Shown: positions 8,001 through 16,650 of the stretch, in pieces
Numbering within the stretch: the stretch's first letter is position 1
Layout of the letters: the number at the start of each line of letters is the position of its first letter
Source: Shouchella oshimensis
Lineage (GTDB): Bacteria > Bacillota > Bacilli > Bacillales > Bacillaceae_D
Reading direction: 5' to 3'
Length of the DNA: 64,000 nt
Assembly: GCF_002019765.1 (NCBI RefSeq)
Contig: NZ_KV917380.1
Coordinates: 3,116,576-3,180,575, forward strand
Program-made: the position numbers and the translations under genes
Notes under the pieces: generated by a model
The model's input: the letters and a program-made list of their open reading frames with translations, nothing else
What the model was told of the DNA's origin: nothing
The model's database searches: none

Positions 8001-8339
8001 TTAAACATCGTTTACTTCAATTAAGCGAACATTGTTCATTAATATGTCAATACGGCGTAATTGCGCACGAGCAGAAGGTGACTTAGCTTGTACAAACAAA
8101 ATTTCTTTGTAGCCATGATTTACATATGATTGAATCAATGCCTTTAACCCATCTAGCATAGACTGCTTTGAAACCATCATATCGCTTCCATCTAGTATAA
8201 GGGTATAATCTGAACAATCTATAGATGCAGCGTGCATAATGTAATCCTTCTTATACGCATCCGCTTCTTCTTCTGTAATAAACCCGCTTACGACAATTGT
8301 AAATTGTTTTTTTCTTTCATCAATACTCATTGAATACAT
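8001..8339 (-). CDS. small STAS-like protein of unknown role
   Basis: A 112-residue soluble protein starting MYSMSIDERKKQFTIVVSGFITEEEA. The ATG at 8339 is preferred to the longer frame because AAGGAG lies 10 bases upstream and the longer version overlaps the preceding gene. The alternation of beta strand (FTIVVSG), helix (EEADAYKKDY), strand (YTLILDGSDM), helix and strand (EILFVQ) resembles the STAS/SpoIIAA fold, where a serine or threonine after the central strand is often phosphorylated. That fold call is inference from pattern. It follows the KAS III-like gene by 17 bases, so the two are almost certainly co-transcribed. Confidence 0.65.
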   Translation of the reverse strand: MYSMSIDERKKQFTIVVSGFITEEEADAYKKDYIMHAASIDCSDYTLILDGSDMMVSKQSMLDGLKALIQSYVNHGYKEILFVQAKSPSARAQLRRIDILMNNVRLIEVNDV

Positions 8340-8356
8340 AATTATTCCACTCCTTA

Positions 8357-9364
8357 TTAAAATCTGTATAACAACGCAGAAAGTGTGTAGCCTGCACCGA
8401 AGGAAAACCATACAATTGTTTTTCCTTCAGTAAATTTGCCTGAACGCAACCCTTCTTCAAATGCAAAGCCTGGAGATGCATTTCCTGCATAACCATAGGA
8501 TCTACTAACAAATAACCACTTGTCCATTGTAGATTCCATTAATTCACACGTTCGTTTCACAAGCCCTTCGTGGAATTGTGAACAAATAAAGTAGTCAACA
8601 TCTGATTCTGCTAAGCCATTGCGTTCTAGTAAACCGGGAAGCACTTCCATATATTTATCTGGAATCCATCCTGCCGGCCCAACATCCCATCGTAACGTTC
8701 TCTCACGTAATGAGGTTTCTTCTTTAAAAACTTTCGAATAGCCAGCAGAAGGAAAGCTCATCAGCTCCCAGCCGTCTGAACCAATTAACGTATCGGAATC
8801 GAGGATACCTTTTCCCTTTTGGTCAATCTTTTCTAGTAGTAACGCGCTAGAGCCATCTGTTAAAAACCCATACGTCGCAGGATCTTCTTTGTGAGAGATA
8901 TGAGTCGAATTAAACACACTTACAAGCACACACCGCTTAAGATCTTTTCTTGTTTTCATATATGCGCTTACCATATCAAATGAAGAAAGTAATCCTGTAC
9001 AGTTCTGGTTTAAATCCATTACAAATTTAACGGCACCATCATTTCCAGCTCCTAATGAATTCACAATTGTAATGGCATTTGAAGGAACCGTATACTCTGG
9101 CGCATCTGACACAAAGAAAAAACCTTGTACATCTTCTAAAGTAAGTCCTTCCTTTTCAAGCAATGCTTCACATGCTTTCGTCGCCATCGTAACCGATGTC
9201 TCTTCCCGGTAGTCCTGTATATATGGATGATTTTCACGACCACCCACATCGAAAAGACCGTCAATTTGGGCTCCAACAGATGCAAAATGAGTACGCATTT
9301 CTTCGCGGTTCTTAACGGTTTCAGGTAAATATTTAGCGACATTTCTAACGATTACACTACTCAA
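8357..9364 (-). CDS. 3-oxoacyl-ACP synthase III (KAS III/FabH-like) family protein
   Basis: A thiolase-fold condensing enzyme of about 335 residues. The catalytic cysteine lies in DLNQNCTG (about residue 122 from this start), the histidine in SQFHEG, and the asparagine in YGYAGNASPG, matching the Cys-His-Asn triad. The TTG at 9364 is chosen because GAGGAGAG lies just upstream; a TTG at 9385 would put the Shine-Dalgarno inside the gene. The sequence differs from housekeeping FabH (no HQAN, GNTSAAS replaced by GNASPGF), so it probably condenses a different acyl substrate. It is not in a fab operon. Its only partner is the STAS-like gene downstream. Confidence 0.8.
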   Translation of the reverse strand: MSSVIVRNVAKYLPETVKNREEMRTHFASVGAQIDGLFDVGGRENHPYIQDYREETSVTMATKACEALLEKEGLTLEDVQGFFFVSDAPEYTVPSNAITIVNSLGAGNDGAVKFVMDLNQNCTGLLSSFDMVSAYMKTRKDLKRCVLVSVFNSTHISHKEDPATYGFLTDGSSALLLEKIDQKGKGILDSDTLIGSDGWELMSFPSAGYSKVFKEETSLRERTLRWDVGPAGWIPDKYMEVLPGLLERNGLAESDVDYFICSQFHEGLVKRTCELMESTMDKWLFVSRSYGYAGNASPGFAFEEGLRSGKFTEGKTIVWFSFGAGYTLSALLYRF

Positions 9365-9485
9365 GCAAAGCTCTCCTCTCTTCAAAAACCTACACTATAC
9401 ATATCGACAGGTTTCGAGAATCATTAATAGCTCTCGATGTAAATTCTTCAAGAAAAAGGCTCATGAAAACATATTAGGTGAAACG

Positions 9486-10991
9486 TTACTCAGATAACCT
9501 TTCTATCTTCAAATCTTTACTCGTTTCCACTTTATCGCCACCCATAAAAAATGTTGTAATAAGTGCTAAGCTAATCGGTATTAGTGCGAGAGTAAAGATA
9601 AAGGTAATGGAATCAGACATTGTCGCTGTAATCGTCGCTAGTGCATCTTCTGGAATTTGCGCACGACCTTCTGGGGTAAAGAGTTCTTGAGGATCAAGCG
9701 CAACCCCGTCTGCCTCTACATCGGTTATGGATTCTCTCATGCGATTGGAAAACGTCACCGTTTGAATCGTGCCAAAGATAGCAATTCCAACCGTCATCCC
9801 AAATGAACGAAGAAACGAGTTAGTAGAATTCGCTGAGCCACGATAGCGCTTCGGCAGATTATTAATCGAAGCTGCTGGCAGTAACGAAAATGAGAACCCA
9901 ACACCTATTCCTGCTAGAAACATATAAACACCTAACATGACTCTAGATATTTCAGGAGTCATTGTTGCGAGCAAACTCATACCTGTAAAAAAACAAACCG
10001 CTGAAAAGATCATCATGGTTCGAAACGGAATACGCGTTTGCAAAAGCCCTCCTGTCATACTTCCAACAACTGAGCCAATCATCATCGGCATTAACGTTGT
10101 ACCAGCACTTGATGCCGATCCTCCAAAGACTGCCTGCACGAAGATGGGAATAAAAATAGCTAACACAACAAATGTACTACCGTAAATAAAAGCAATAATT
10201 TGCGATGTAGCAAATAATCTTCTTTTAAACATCCAAAACGAAATGATTGGCTCATCTGCCCGTCTTTCTGCGAAAATAAATACAATAAAAGCAGCAAAAG
10301 CGAAGCCAAATAAACTAATAAGTGATGGTGAAGTCCAACTATAGGCTTCTCCGCCAAGTTCCAATGCAAACATTAAACAAACAACAGCTATGACTAACGT
10401 TGAAGCACCAAGCCAGTCAATCTTTTGCTTTTGTGGTTCAAGAGTTTCCTTATAATGTTGAGCAATTAAATAGAGTGCCACAGCACCAATCGGTACGTTA
10501 ATATAAAAAATCCAATGCCAGCTTAATGTTTCCGTTATAAAGGCTCCCATTAGAGGACCGAATACACTTGATACACCGAATACAGCTCCAATTAATCCGG
10601 TCATTTTGCCTCTTTTTTCAGGAGGAAAAATATCAAAAATAATGGTGAATGCAATAGGCATTAACGCACCGCCACCTATTCCTTGGATCACCCGATACCC
10701 AATTAACTGACTCATAGAATTGGCTAATCCGCACAGTATGGAACCCAATACAAAAACAATTAAACCAAATAAAAAGAATCGCTTTCGTCCATACATGTCA
10801 GATAACTTCCCATAAATTGGCATACCTGCCATCATGGCTACCATATAGGCAGCTGTTACCCATACAAATTGATCGTAATTCCCTAAATCACCTACTATTG
10901 TGCCCATTGCTGTAGCGACAATTGTATTGTCTATTGCCGCCATAAAGATCCCGAGTAAAAGTCCTGCTGTTACAAGTGATGGTGTTCTCAT
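9486..10991 (-). CDS. MFS transporter, DHA2 (EmrB/QacA) family, 14-TM
   Basis: A 501-residue integral membrane exporter with the features of the 14-helix drug:H+ antiporter family. It starts with LGIFMAAIDNTIVATAMGTI (motif D1), has the loop 2-3 motif GKLSDMYGRKR (motif A), GYRVIQGIGGGALMP (motif B), and a motif C-like GAVFGVSSVFGPLMGAFI. The C-terminus is charged (DKVETSKDLKIERLSE). It is a single gene with ordinary spacing on both sides. No linked regulator is visible, so substrates are unknown; multidrug or toxic-compound export is the family norm. Confidence 0.9.
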   Translation of the reverse strand: MRTPSLVTAGLLLGIFMAAIDNTIVATAMGTIVGDLGNYDQFVWVTAAYMVAMMAGMPIYGKLSDMYGRKRFFLFGLIVFVLGSILCGLANSMSQLIGYRVIQGIGGGALMPIAFTIIFDIFPPEKRGKMTGLIGAVFGVSSVFGPLMGAFITETLSWHWIFYINVPIGAVALYLIAQHYKETLEPQKQKIDWLGASTLVIAVVCLMFALELGGEAYSWTSPSLISLFGFAFAAFIVFIFAERRADEPIISFWMFKRRLFATSQIIAFIYGSTFVVLAIFIPIFVQAVFGGSASSAGTTLMPMMIGSVVGSMTGGLLQTRIPFRTMMIFSAVCFFTGMSLLATMTPEISRVMLGVYMFLAGIGVGFSFSLLPAASINNLPKRYRGSANSTNSFLRSFGMTVGIAIFGTIQTVTFSNRMRESITDVEADGVALDPQELFTPEGRAQIPEDALATITATMSDSITFIFTLALIPISLALITTFFMGGDKVETSKDLKIERLSE

Positions 10992-11106
10992 ATGTATACT
11001 CCTTACTTAATCACACTACAATCTTTTCACCCTATTAGTTTACACTAAGACAAGCTGCACATCCTACACAAAATAAACGATCGATTGGCTTCTTATAGAA
11101 AGAATG

Positions 11107-11140
11107 GTACAGCTCACATGGTTTTACATGAGAACCGTAC
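11107..11140. other. 34-base near-perfect hairpin downstream of rocB
   Basis: GTACAGCTCACATG and CATGAGAACCGTAC form a 14-bp stem with one mismatch and two possible G-U pairs around a 6-base loop. It lies 15 bases past the rocB stop (minus strand) and may be its terminator, though no strong T run follows. The adjoining GAACCGTACGTGAAA stretch recalls group II intron domain V sequence, but the rest of that domain is missing. Confidence 0.5.
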
Positions 11141-11155
11141 GTGAAAATCTTTCTA

Positions 11156-12817
11156 CTAAAAACGATTATTCGCGAGTTGTTTTGTAGCATAGCGTAACAA
11201 AACTGGTGCTACTTTTGTTGAATAAGAAAGTTGCAATCGTTCGGTTCGCTTGTGAGCATCTTTTCCGAACGGCCCAACGTTTATTGTTGGAATGTTCAAC
11301 TGTTGTATGGCTGCCATTGGAATATGATAATTTTGTTGATATAGTGGCATAAATGTGTCGAGGGTTGTTTCCACTTGCGTCTCTCCATGAGAACGTAAGT
11401 AGCTAACATCAGATAAACCTGGAAAAAAGGTTTTTAACACGATCGACTCTTGAAAGGATTCAGTACCAATCTTTTGTAAATCATTTGTTAACGTTAGCAA
11501 CAATTGGTCTTCCTTTTCATTTAACTTTACATGTGGGTAATAGGGCGGCTGTAAAAGCAATAAATAAAAAGGTGCCTGATCCAAAAAATAGGTTGATAAA
11601 TGACGAGCAATAGATAACGTTTGTTCTGTAAAAGTCTCGTTATCTCGAATACTGTCATGTAAAATGGTTTCATACGACTGCTTAAAGCCCGTGCCAAATT
11701 TTTTGATTCCTCTTTGATACAGCTCAGCAATTGTATAGACCTTTGGTTGTGGAACAGCCTGAGCTAGTGCATCTGTTCCAAACGCAAGCCTATGCTTTAC
11801 AAGACGCTTATAGATTGCTTCACTCGCTTGTTCGCATGCTCGCTTCACTTTTTCCATAACAAGCTCTGGACTAGAATGTAGGGTTAAGACATTGTAAAAC
11901 AAATAGGATTCATTCGGCGTTTGCACATCGTACGTTTCTTTTAAGTCTCGAATGCGTAAACAAGTAGGAGATGGGGAGGATTCTCCATTTAATTGATCAG
12001 AAAATGCGTCCGACCATTCCATTTCTACAGCAAGCTGCGCTGCCATAACCGAGGCATTAATTCCCTCCAACGGTTGCCCAACATGAGTTTCTCTCCCTAA
12101 GCAATAAATAAACGGGAGTAGCTTTCCTGTTGAACCAGTATAAACATATTTTTTGAAATCATTAGGATAGGCAGAGAAATTCGGTTCGGAGCAAATACAT
12201 GCAGAAAATTGCCAGCCACTTTCCTGCAATTTTGCAAGTTCCTCTACCGCTGCAAACATGCCAAGTGATAACTTTTCTTCATCTGGTACAGCTACTAAGC
12301 AAATATTCTCAGTTGATTCTTCATCACGTGCAATATCCTCCATGATTGAAAGCTGCATTGCCAATCCGGCTTTCATATCCATCGAGCCTCTTCCAAACAA
12401 ATAATCATTTGAATGCAAATCGACTCTTGCGGCTTCATCTAAATATCCTTCTTGTTCTTCCTTTAATTGCTTTTGTAATGCTTCGGGATGAAATGCTTCT
12501 TCTTTGTATAGCCCGAAATCATCCACACCGACTACATCATAGTGGCTAAGTAAAATCGTTGCTTGCTTTGTAGATGGCTTCTTTTCCAGCATAGCGACGA
12601 TGGCACAACGATTTAAGGGATCATTTTTAAGGGGAATGCGTTTAATGGATAATGGATACGCTTTAAAATAAGGATTTCGCAGTAAAATGGTGCAAATTAA
12701 ATCTGCCATTTGATTTTCTTGTGTTGTGCCAGAAATACTAGGTTGCTGTACGAGTTCTTTTGTTAAAGCTAGAACCCGATCAGAAAAAGCGTAAGCGCTA
12801 AAATGAGAATAAGACAT
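11156..12817 (-). CDS. rocB: M20-family peptidase, RocB-like
   Basis: A 553-residue zinc peptidase-family protein close in length and motifs to Bacillus RocB, a protein of the arginine-utilisation regulon. M20 ligands are visible: SHYDVVG (H92, D94), GRGSMDMKAG (D147), and VAVPDEEKLS (E180/E181). C-terminal PTINVGPFGKDAHKRTERL is typical of RocB. The family is expected to cleave an amide bond of an arginine-related peptide or amide, but the true substrate is not established. Unlike in Bacillus subtilis it stands alone here without rocA or rocC. No RocR/AhrC site was recognised upstream. Confidence 0.85.
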   Translation of the reverse strand: MSYSHFSAYAFSDRVLALTKELVQQPSISGTTQENQMADLICTILLRNPYFKAYPLSIKRIPLKNDPLNRCAIVAMLEKKPSTKQATILLSHYDVVGVDDFGLYKEEAFHPEALQKQLKEEQEGYLDEAARVDLHSNDYLFGRGSMDMKAGLAMQLSIMEDIARDEESTENICLVAVPDEEKLSLGMFAAVEELAKLQESGWQFSACICSEPNFSAYPNDFKKYVYTGSTGKLLPFIYCLGRETHVGQPLEGINASVMAAQLAVEMEWSDAFSDQLNGESSPSPTCLRIRDLKETYDVQTPNESYLFYNVLTLHSSPELVMEKVKRACEQASEAIYKRLVKHRLAFGTDALAQAVPQPKVYTIAELYQRGIKKFGTGFKQSYETILHDSIRDNETFTEQTLSIARHLSTYFLDQAPFYLLLLQPPYYPHVKLNEKEDQLLLTLTNDLQKIGTESFQESIVLKTFFPGLSDVSYLRSHGETQVETTLDTFMPLYQQNYHIPMAAIQQLNIPTINVGPFGKDAHKRTERLQLSYSTKVAPVLLRYATKQLANNRF

Positions 12818-12936
12818 AAGCGAAACCTCCTGTGACTATGCTAACGTATTATATGAATTTCTCTAAGTGCTGTTCCTCTTACAAATACGCTCTTAATTCG
12901 ACAATTTCCTTTATTTCTTATGGAAATAAAAAAACC

Positions 12937-12960
12937 GCAAGAACCTAAATGGTTCATTGC
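12937..12960 (-). terminator. terminator after the ROK kinase gene
   Basis: GCAAGAACC and GGTTCATTGC pair with a one-base bulge. On the minus strand a run of T follows. Confidence 0.65.
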
Positions 12961-12971
12961 AGCCTTTTGTT

Positions 12972-13850
12972 TTACGATAGCGCCATTTTTTCGGCTTGTT
13001 TCGCTAATAGTAACGCACCTTCTATACCTGCGTGCTCATCTAATCCTGGAGCTACAACGTATTCATCAGGGTCACCAATGTCCACATAGCCGTTTAGCTG
13101 ACGAATTAATTCCTCACGAACAAGAGAATACAATTGCTTCTGTTTCATTACCCCGCCACCTAGAATTACTTTTTTAGGGGATAAAATATAGGTATATGCC
13201 GCAATGGCTTGAGCTAGATAATAAGCCTCTAATTGCCATACGCGGTCATCTTCGGATAACTCTACTCCAGCTTTCCCCCAGCGAGCCTGTATAGCAGGTC
13301 CTGCGGCCATACCTTCTGCGCATGTCCCATGGTACGGACAGTGACCTTCGAACGTATCGTTTTCGTGTGGCTTGACAGGCACATGACCCATTTCAGGATG
13401 GGAGAACCCCTCTAAAATAGTTCCGTTTACTACAGCTCCTGCTCCGATCCCTGTTCCAACTGTAATATACAGACAGCTGTCTAACCCTTTTGCAGCTCCT
13501 TTTGTTGCTTCAGCAAGTGCGGCACCATTTACATCAGTTGTTAATGAGATTGGTACTTCAAGGGATTTAAACGCTTCCAATAACGGATAGCCTTTCCAAC
13601 CTTTTTTTGGAGTACTAGCAAGAGAACCATATGTATGAGATCCTTCCTTAAGATCAAGCGGACCAAAGCTACCAATTCCTAAACTAGTAATGGCATTTTT
13701 CTTAAAAAAATCAACAATTTGGGAAATTGTCTCTTCAGGCGACAGTGTTGGCAATGTTCGTTGATCGAGCCATTTCCCGTTTTCATCTGTCACCACGCAG
13801 ATCATTTTTGTTCCACCTGCTTCCAACCCACCATATCGAGCACTATTCAT
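12972..13850 (-). CDS. ROK-family fructokinase
   Basis: A 292-residue ROK sugar kinase with the phosphate-binding motif LEAGGTKMICVV at the N-terminus, TDVNGAALAEA and YITVGTGIGAGAVVNG in the sugar/ATP site, HPEMGHVPV, and the zinc-binding HCPYHGTCAEGMAAGPA motif. The HPEMGH form and the cysteine pattern match the fructokinases ScrK/GmuE (YdhR) rather than glucokinase. It would phosphorylate fructose to fructose-6-phosphate. It is monocistronic and transcribed away from the divergent peptidase gene; no sugar transporter is adjacent. Confidence 0.88.
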   Translation of the reverse strand: MNSARYGGLEAGGTKMICVVTDENGKWLDQRTLPTLSPEETISQIVDFFKKNAITSLGIGSFGPLDLKEGSHTYGSLASTPKKGWKGYPLLEAFKSLEVPISLTTDVNGAALAEATKGAAKGLDSCLYITVGTGIGAGAVVNGTILEGFSHPEMGHVPVKPHENDTFEGHCPYHGTCAEGMAAGPAIQARWGKAGVELSEDDRVWQLEAYYLAQAIAAYTYILSPKKVILGGGVMKQKQLYSLVREELIRQLNGYVDIGDPDEYVVAPGLDEHAGIEGALLLAKQAEKMALS

Positions 13851-13961
13851 CTTCTTCTCTCCTCCTAGTGAACTAGCTAGTAAAGATTATAGCATTCTAC
13901 ATCTTTTTTTTCTTTACGTTTTATCTGTTTTTTTGCAAAATGAGAGAAAAAGGAGTCTCCA

Positions 13962-14999
13962 ATGAATCATTCATCTGCAAGACAAGCAGGCTTTTCATTT
14001 CCAGGTCTGCCTATTGGACCAATGAACGGTATTACGGACGTAGCTGGTGTACAGGTGGGACATTCCACTCTCATAGAGGGGGAACAAATTCGAACAGGCG
14101 TAACTGCCATTATTCCTCATACCGAAAATCTGTTTACGAAAAAGACCATTGCCAGCTCCTTTGTGCTCAATGGCTTCGGAAAAACAACTGGCCTTGTACA
14201 AGTAGAAGAACTTGGTGTTATTGAGAGCCCGATCATGCTGACAAACACCTTTTCCGTTCCTGCCGTTACAGAAGGAACACTATCCTATCTACTTGCTCAC
14301 AATCAAGAGATCGGTACCACAACGAGCACCGTTAATGTTTTAACAGCGGAATGTAACGATGGTTTCCTAAATGATATTCGACAAATGGTCGTTAAACCAA
14401 AAGACGCGATTTCTGCGATTAAAGCCGCGAGTGGAGAAGCTGTTGAAGAGGGGGCTGTCGGGGCAGGTACTGGTATGTCCTGTCTTGGGTTTAAAGGAGG
14501 AATTGGCACAAGTTCACGTCTTGTTTCTTCGTATACGGTTGGCTGCCTCGTCCTGACGAATTATGGACAAAAGGAAGACTGGATTTATAGTCGCCATCGT
14601 ACCAAATTAAACATTCAAGATGGTCATTGCTCTACACCTATGCCTGATGGATCCATTATTATTGTGCTCGCAACAGACGCTCCATTAGACGCTCGCCAAT
14701 TAAAACGATTAGCAAAAAGAGCGACTCTTGGACTCGGACGTACGGCTTCTTTTGCCGCTAATGGAAGTGGTGATATTGCTATTGCCTTTTCAACAGCAAA
14801 TCGGGTGCCTCATTACCCACTTGAACCTTTACAAACCTATACTTTCTTACATGATAGCGACGCATCCATGTCTCTACTGTTTGCAGCTGCCGCCGAATGT
14901 GTTGAGGAAGCTATACTTAATTCGTTATGTTCGGCCACAACCACTACAGGTTACAACAAGCATACTCGCTTAAGCATACACGATGCTCTAACAAAATAG
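13962..14999 (+). CDS. P1 (DmpA/S58) family aminopeptidase
   Basis: A 345-residue Ntn-type hydrolase that cuts itself to expose a serine nucleophile. The autocleavage pair is G230-S231 in PMPDGSIIIVLATDAP, matching Gly-Ser in DmpA. NDGFLNDIR, GAVGAGTGMSCLGFKGGIGTSSR (split across residues 165-186), and VGCLVLTNYG are also family motifs. Known members are L-aminopeptidase/D-amidase (DmpA) and beta-peptidyl aminopeptidase (BapA). The start is supported by AAAAGGAG 8 bases upstream. The physiological substrate cannot be read from the sequence. It stands alone, divergent from the ROK kinase. Confidence 0.88.
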   Translation: MNHSSARQAGFSFPGLPIGPMNGITDVAGVQVGHSTLIEGEQIRTGVTAIIPHTENLFTKKTIASSFVLNGFGKTTGLVQVEELGVIESPIMLTNTFSVPAVTEGTLSYLLAHNQEIGTTTSTVNVLTAECNDGFLNDIRQMVVKPKDAISAIKAASGEAVEEGAVGAGTGMSCLGFKGGIGTSSRLVSSYTVGCLVLTNYGQKEDWIYSRHRTKLNIQDGHCSTPMPDGSIIIVLATDAPLDARQLKRLAKRATLGLGRTASFAANGSGDIAIAFSTANRVPHYPLEPLQTYTFLHDSDASMSLLFAAAAECVEEAILNSLCSATTTTGYNKHTRLSIHDALTK

Positions 15000-15056
15000 T
15001 TCCTTCACCATAGCCTTTATCACTGCATACAATAGGCAGGAATGGAGGCGTTAATA

Positions 15057-15737
15057 GTGGATAAAGAATATGAAAAGAAAGCAACTGCTTACTATCAAGG
15101 AATTAATCAACAACTGTTTTCTTTAATTGATCCAAAAGTCGAAACGGTATTGGATATTGGCTGTGCTGAAGGAGCCCTCGGTGCTGCAATAAAAGACTCG
15201 TATGGCGCAGACGTACATGGCTTTGAACTGTTTCAACAAGCTGCTACCCAAGCTAAACAAAAACTTGACTCCGTTACGGTAGGGAATATTGAATCGGATC
15301 CATTACCATTTGAACAAGAACAATTTGATGCGATTATTTTTGCAGACGTATTAGAACATACGTTAGATCCTTGGTCAGTGTTAACAAAAGTAAAGCCATA
15401 CTTAAAACAAACCGGTGCCATTTACGCAAGCATTCCAAATGTTGGTCACATATCTATTATAGAGGAGTTAATTCAAGGCACTTGGAATTATGTAGATGCA
15501 GGTTTACTTGATAAGACACATTTTCGGTTTTTCACGAAATCAGAAATCGAAAAGTTATTTCATACCAGTGGTTATCAAATAGAGATCATTGTGAATAACC
15601 AAGTATTGTTCCCCCACCAACAGCTGCTCATGCAAAAAATACTTGAGGCTGGACAATTAGCTGGTCTAAATACAACACACTTCTTTGAAAGAACAACTGC
15701 ATATCAATATATGCTAAAAGCAAAGCCATCCGTTTAA
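15057..15737 (+). CDS. class I SAM-dependent methyltransferase
   Basis: A 226-residue Rossmann-fold methyltransferase. Motif I is VLDIGCAEGALG, an acidic residue follows in HGFELFQQA, and motif IV-like is DAIIFADVLEHTLDPW. The GTG at 15057 is favoured by TGGAGG eight bases earlier; an in-frame ATG at 15042 has no site. It shares long identical blocks with the methyltransferase at 52494-53165 (SIPNVGHI, GLLDKTHFRFFTK, and others), so the two are paralogues. Such proteins often act on sugars in surface glycans, but here there is no adjacent glycan gene. A terminator overlaps its stop codon. Confidence 0.82.
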   Translation: MDKEYEKKATAYYQGINQQLFSLIDPKVETVLDIGCAEGALGAAIKDSYGADVHGFELFQQAATQAKQKLDSVTVGNIESDPLPFEQEQFDAIIFADVLEHTLDPWSVLTKVKPYLKQTGAIYASIPNVGHISIIEELIQGTWNYVDAGLLDKTHFRFFTKSEIEKLFHTSGYQIEIIVNNQVLFPHQQLLMQKILEAGQLAGLNTTHFFERTTAYQYMLKAKPSV

Positions 15738-15752
15738 GGTGGATGGCTTTTG
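15724..15752 (+). terminator. terminator overlapping the methyltransferase stop
   Basis: AGCCATCC (15724-15731) pairs with GGATGGCT (15741-15748), followed by TTTTGGTTT. The TAA stop (15735-15737) lies in the loop. Confidence 0.75.
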
Positions 15753-15778
15753 GTTTAACCCTCCCTACTAACGGTTAT
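15753..15778 (+). promoter_or_regulatory. sigma-B-like promoter of the DUF5665/DUF948 pair
   Basis: GTTTAA (15753-15758), a 14-base spacer, then GGTTAT (15773-15778). This is close to the general-stress consensus GTTTAA-N12-14-GGGWAW, with one mismatch. It sits just after a terminator and 33 bases before the TTG start at 15812. Confidence 0.55.
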
Positions 15779-15811
15779 AGTAAAGTAGATGAACGAATTG
15801 GAGGGATTCAC

Positions 15812-16156
15812 TTGCCGCTCACCGATGACCAAAAAAGTAGAATGTTGCCATCGAAGCACCGCCAGCGTGAAATTGAAAAACAATCGGATGAAAATGACCG
15901 ATTCCACGCGTTATTGGACAAACTAGAAGACGTTACCACGAACGGAAGGCTTAAAGATATGGCTTTTCATTTTACAGATACAAAACAAGTGGTAAAATCA
16001 AACTTAATCGCTGGTATTGCTAGAGGTGTAGGATTAACGATTGGCGTAGCACTTTTCGTCTCTCTACTTCTTGCTATACTTAATTTGTTTGAACCATTAC
16101 CGATTATTGGAGAATGGCTCGCCAATTTAGCGAACATCATTGAAGCAAATCGATAA
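15812..16156 (+). CDS. DUF5665 domain-containing membrane protein
   Basis: A 114-residue protein starting at TTG (15812), six bases after GGAGGG. The ATG at 15743 that opens the frame lies inside the upstream terminator and before the probable promoter, so it is not used. The N-terminal half is polar and basic (PSKHRQREIEKQ). A single hydrophobic span follows (GLTIGVALFVSLLLAILNLF), and the C-terminus ends EWLANLANIIEANR. The SNLIAGIARGVG stretch before the span matches the DUF5665 family, of unknown function. It is followed after 23 bases by the DUF948 gene, and the pair resembles Bacillus general-stress envelope proteins. Confidence 0.72.
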   Translation: MPLTDDQKSRMLPSKHRQREIEKQSDENDRFHALLDKLEDVTTNGRLKDMAFHFTDTKQVVKSNLIAGIARGVGLTIGVALFVSLLLAILNLFEPLPIIGEWLANLANIIEANR

Positions 16157-16179
16157 GTCGACAGAGGAGGTTTTTTAGA

Positions 16180-16608
16180 ATGGATTGGTTAGGAATTGGC
16201 GTACTAGTTTTTGCGGTTGCGTTTCTTATTGCCGTTATTTGCTTGTTACCAGCTATGCGTAATCTAGCAAAAACACTTGATAAAACCGCTACAACCGTTG
16301 CCCAGCTTGAAAAAAGTTTAGACGATATTACAGGTGAAGTAAAAGTAACTCTCCATAATACAAACGAAACGATTATGGATGTAAACGAAAAAGTGTCAAA
16401 GCTCAATCCGCTTTTTGATATCATTCATGATTCTGGAGAAGCTGCACACAGAGCTTCAAGCGCATTATCTACATATACGCTTACAAGAGTCAATGCTGCT
16501 AAACAAGAAGCTGTAACGGCTCAACCTGATCAAGTTTCTGGAATTATTAAAGGCATTGCCTTTCTCTATTATTTTCGAAAAGCAAAGAAACAGCAAAACA
16601 ACGTATAA
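16180..16608 (+). CDS. DUF948 domain-containing protein (YtxG-like)
   Basis: A 142-residue protein with one N-terminal transmembrane span (residues about 3-25), a GNLAK-like turn (MRNLAKTLDKTATTVAQLEKS), and a long amphipathic helix with repeated N/T-rich heptads (HNTNETIMDVNEKVSKLNPLF). This is the DUF948 pattern of YtxG, a sigma-B/sigma-H-linked general stress protein of Bacillus subtilis. A good AGAGGAGG site precedes the ATG. It is the second gene of a two-gene operon with the DUF5665 protein. Function is unknown; an envelope-associated stress role is inferred from the family and the promoter. Confidence 0.78.
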   Translation: MDWLGIGVLVFAVAFLIAVICLLPAMRNLAKTLDKTATTVAQLEKSLDDITGEVKVTLHNTNETIMDVNEKVSKLNPLFDIIHDSGEAAHRASSALSTYTLTRVNAAKQEAVTAQPDQVSGIIKGIAFLYYFRKAKKQQNNV

Positions 16609-16611
16609 AAA

Positions 16612-16650
16612 AGACGAGTCTCCTCTTTATGAGGATGACTCGTCTTTTTA
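16612..16650. terminator. bidirectional terminator
   Basis: AGACGAGTC (16612-16620) pairs with GACTCGTCT (16637-16645), flanked by A and T runs. It separates the DUF948 gene from the converging 16648-16944 gene. Confidence 0.85.

Noticed and set aside
7892-8086. 64-codon open frame inside the inverted-repeat element
   Set aside because: It runs through the palindromes and into the 3' end of the STAS-like gene; no RBS; a shadow of the repeat.
8357-9385. Start of the KAS III-like gene at TTG 9385
   Set aside because: It would place the only good Shine-Dalgarno inside the coding region; TTG 9364 fits better.
9486-10991. An antibiotic cluster around the DHA2 exporter
   Set aside because: No regulator, biosynthetic or resistance partner is adjacent; it is an ordinary single exporter gene.
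11107-11140. Group II intron domain V
   Set aside because: The strand order of the GGTTC and GAGC arms is the reverse of a true domain V and no intron ORF or other domains are near. Kept only as a hairpin.
15743-15811. ATG at 15743 as start of the DUF5665 gene
   Set aside because: It lies within a terminator hairpin and upstream of the likely promoter.
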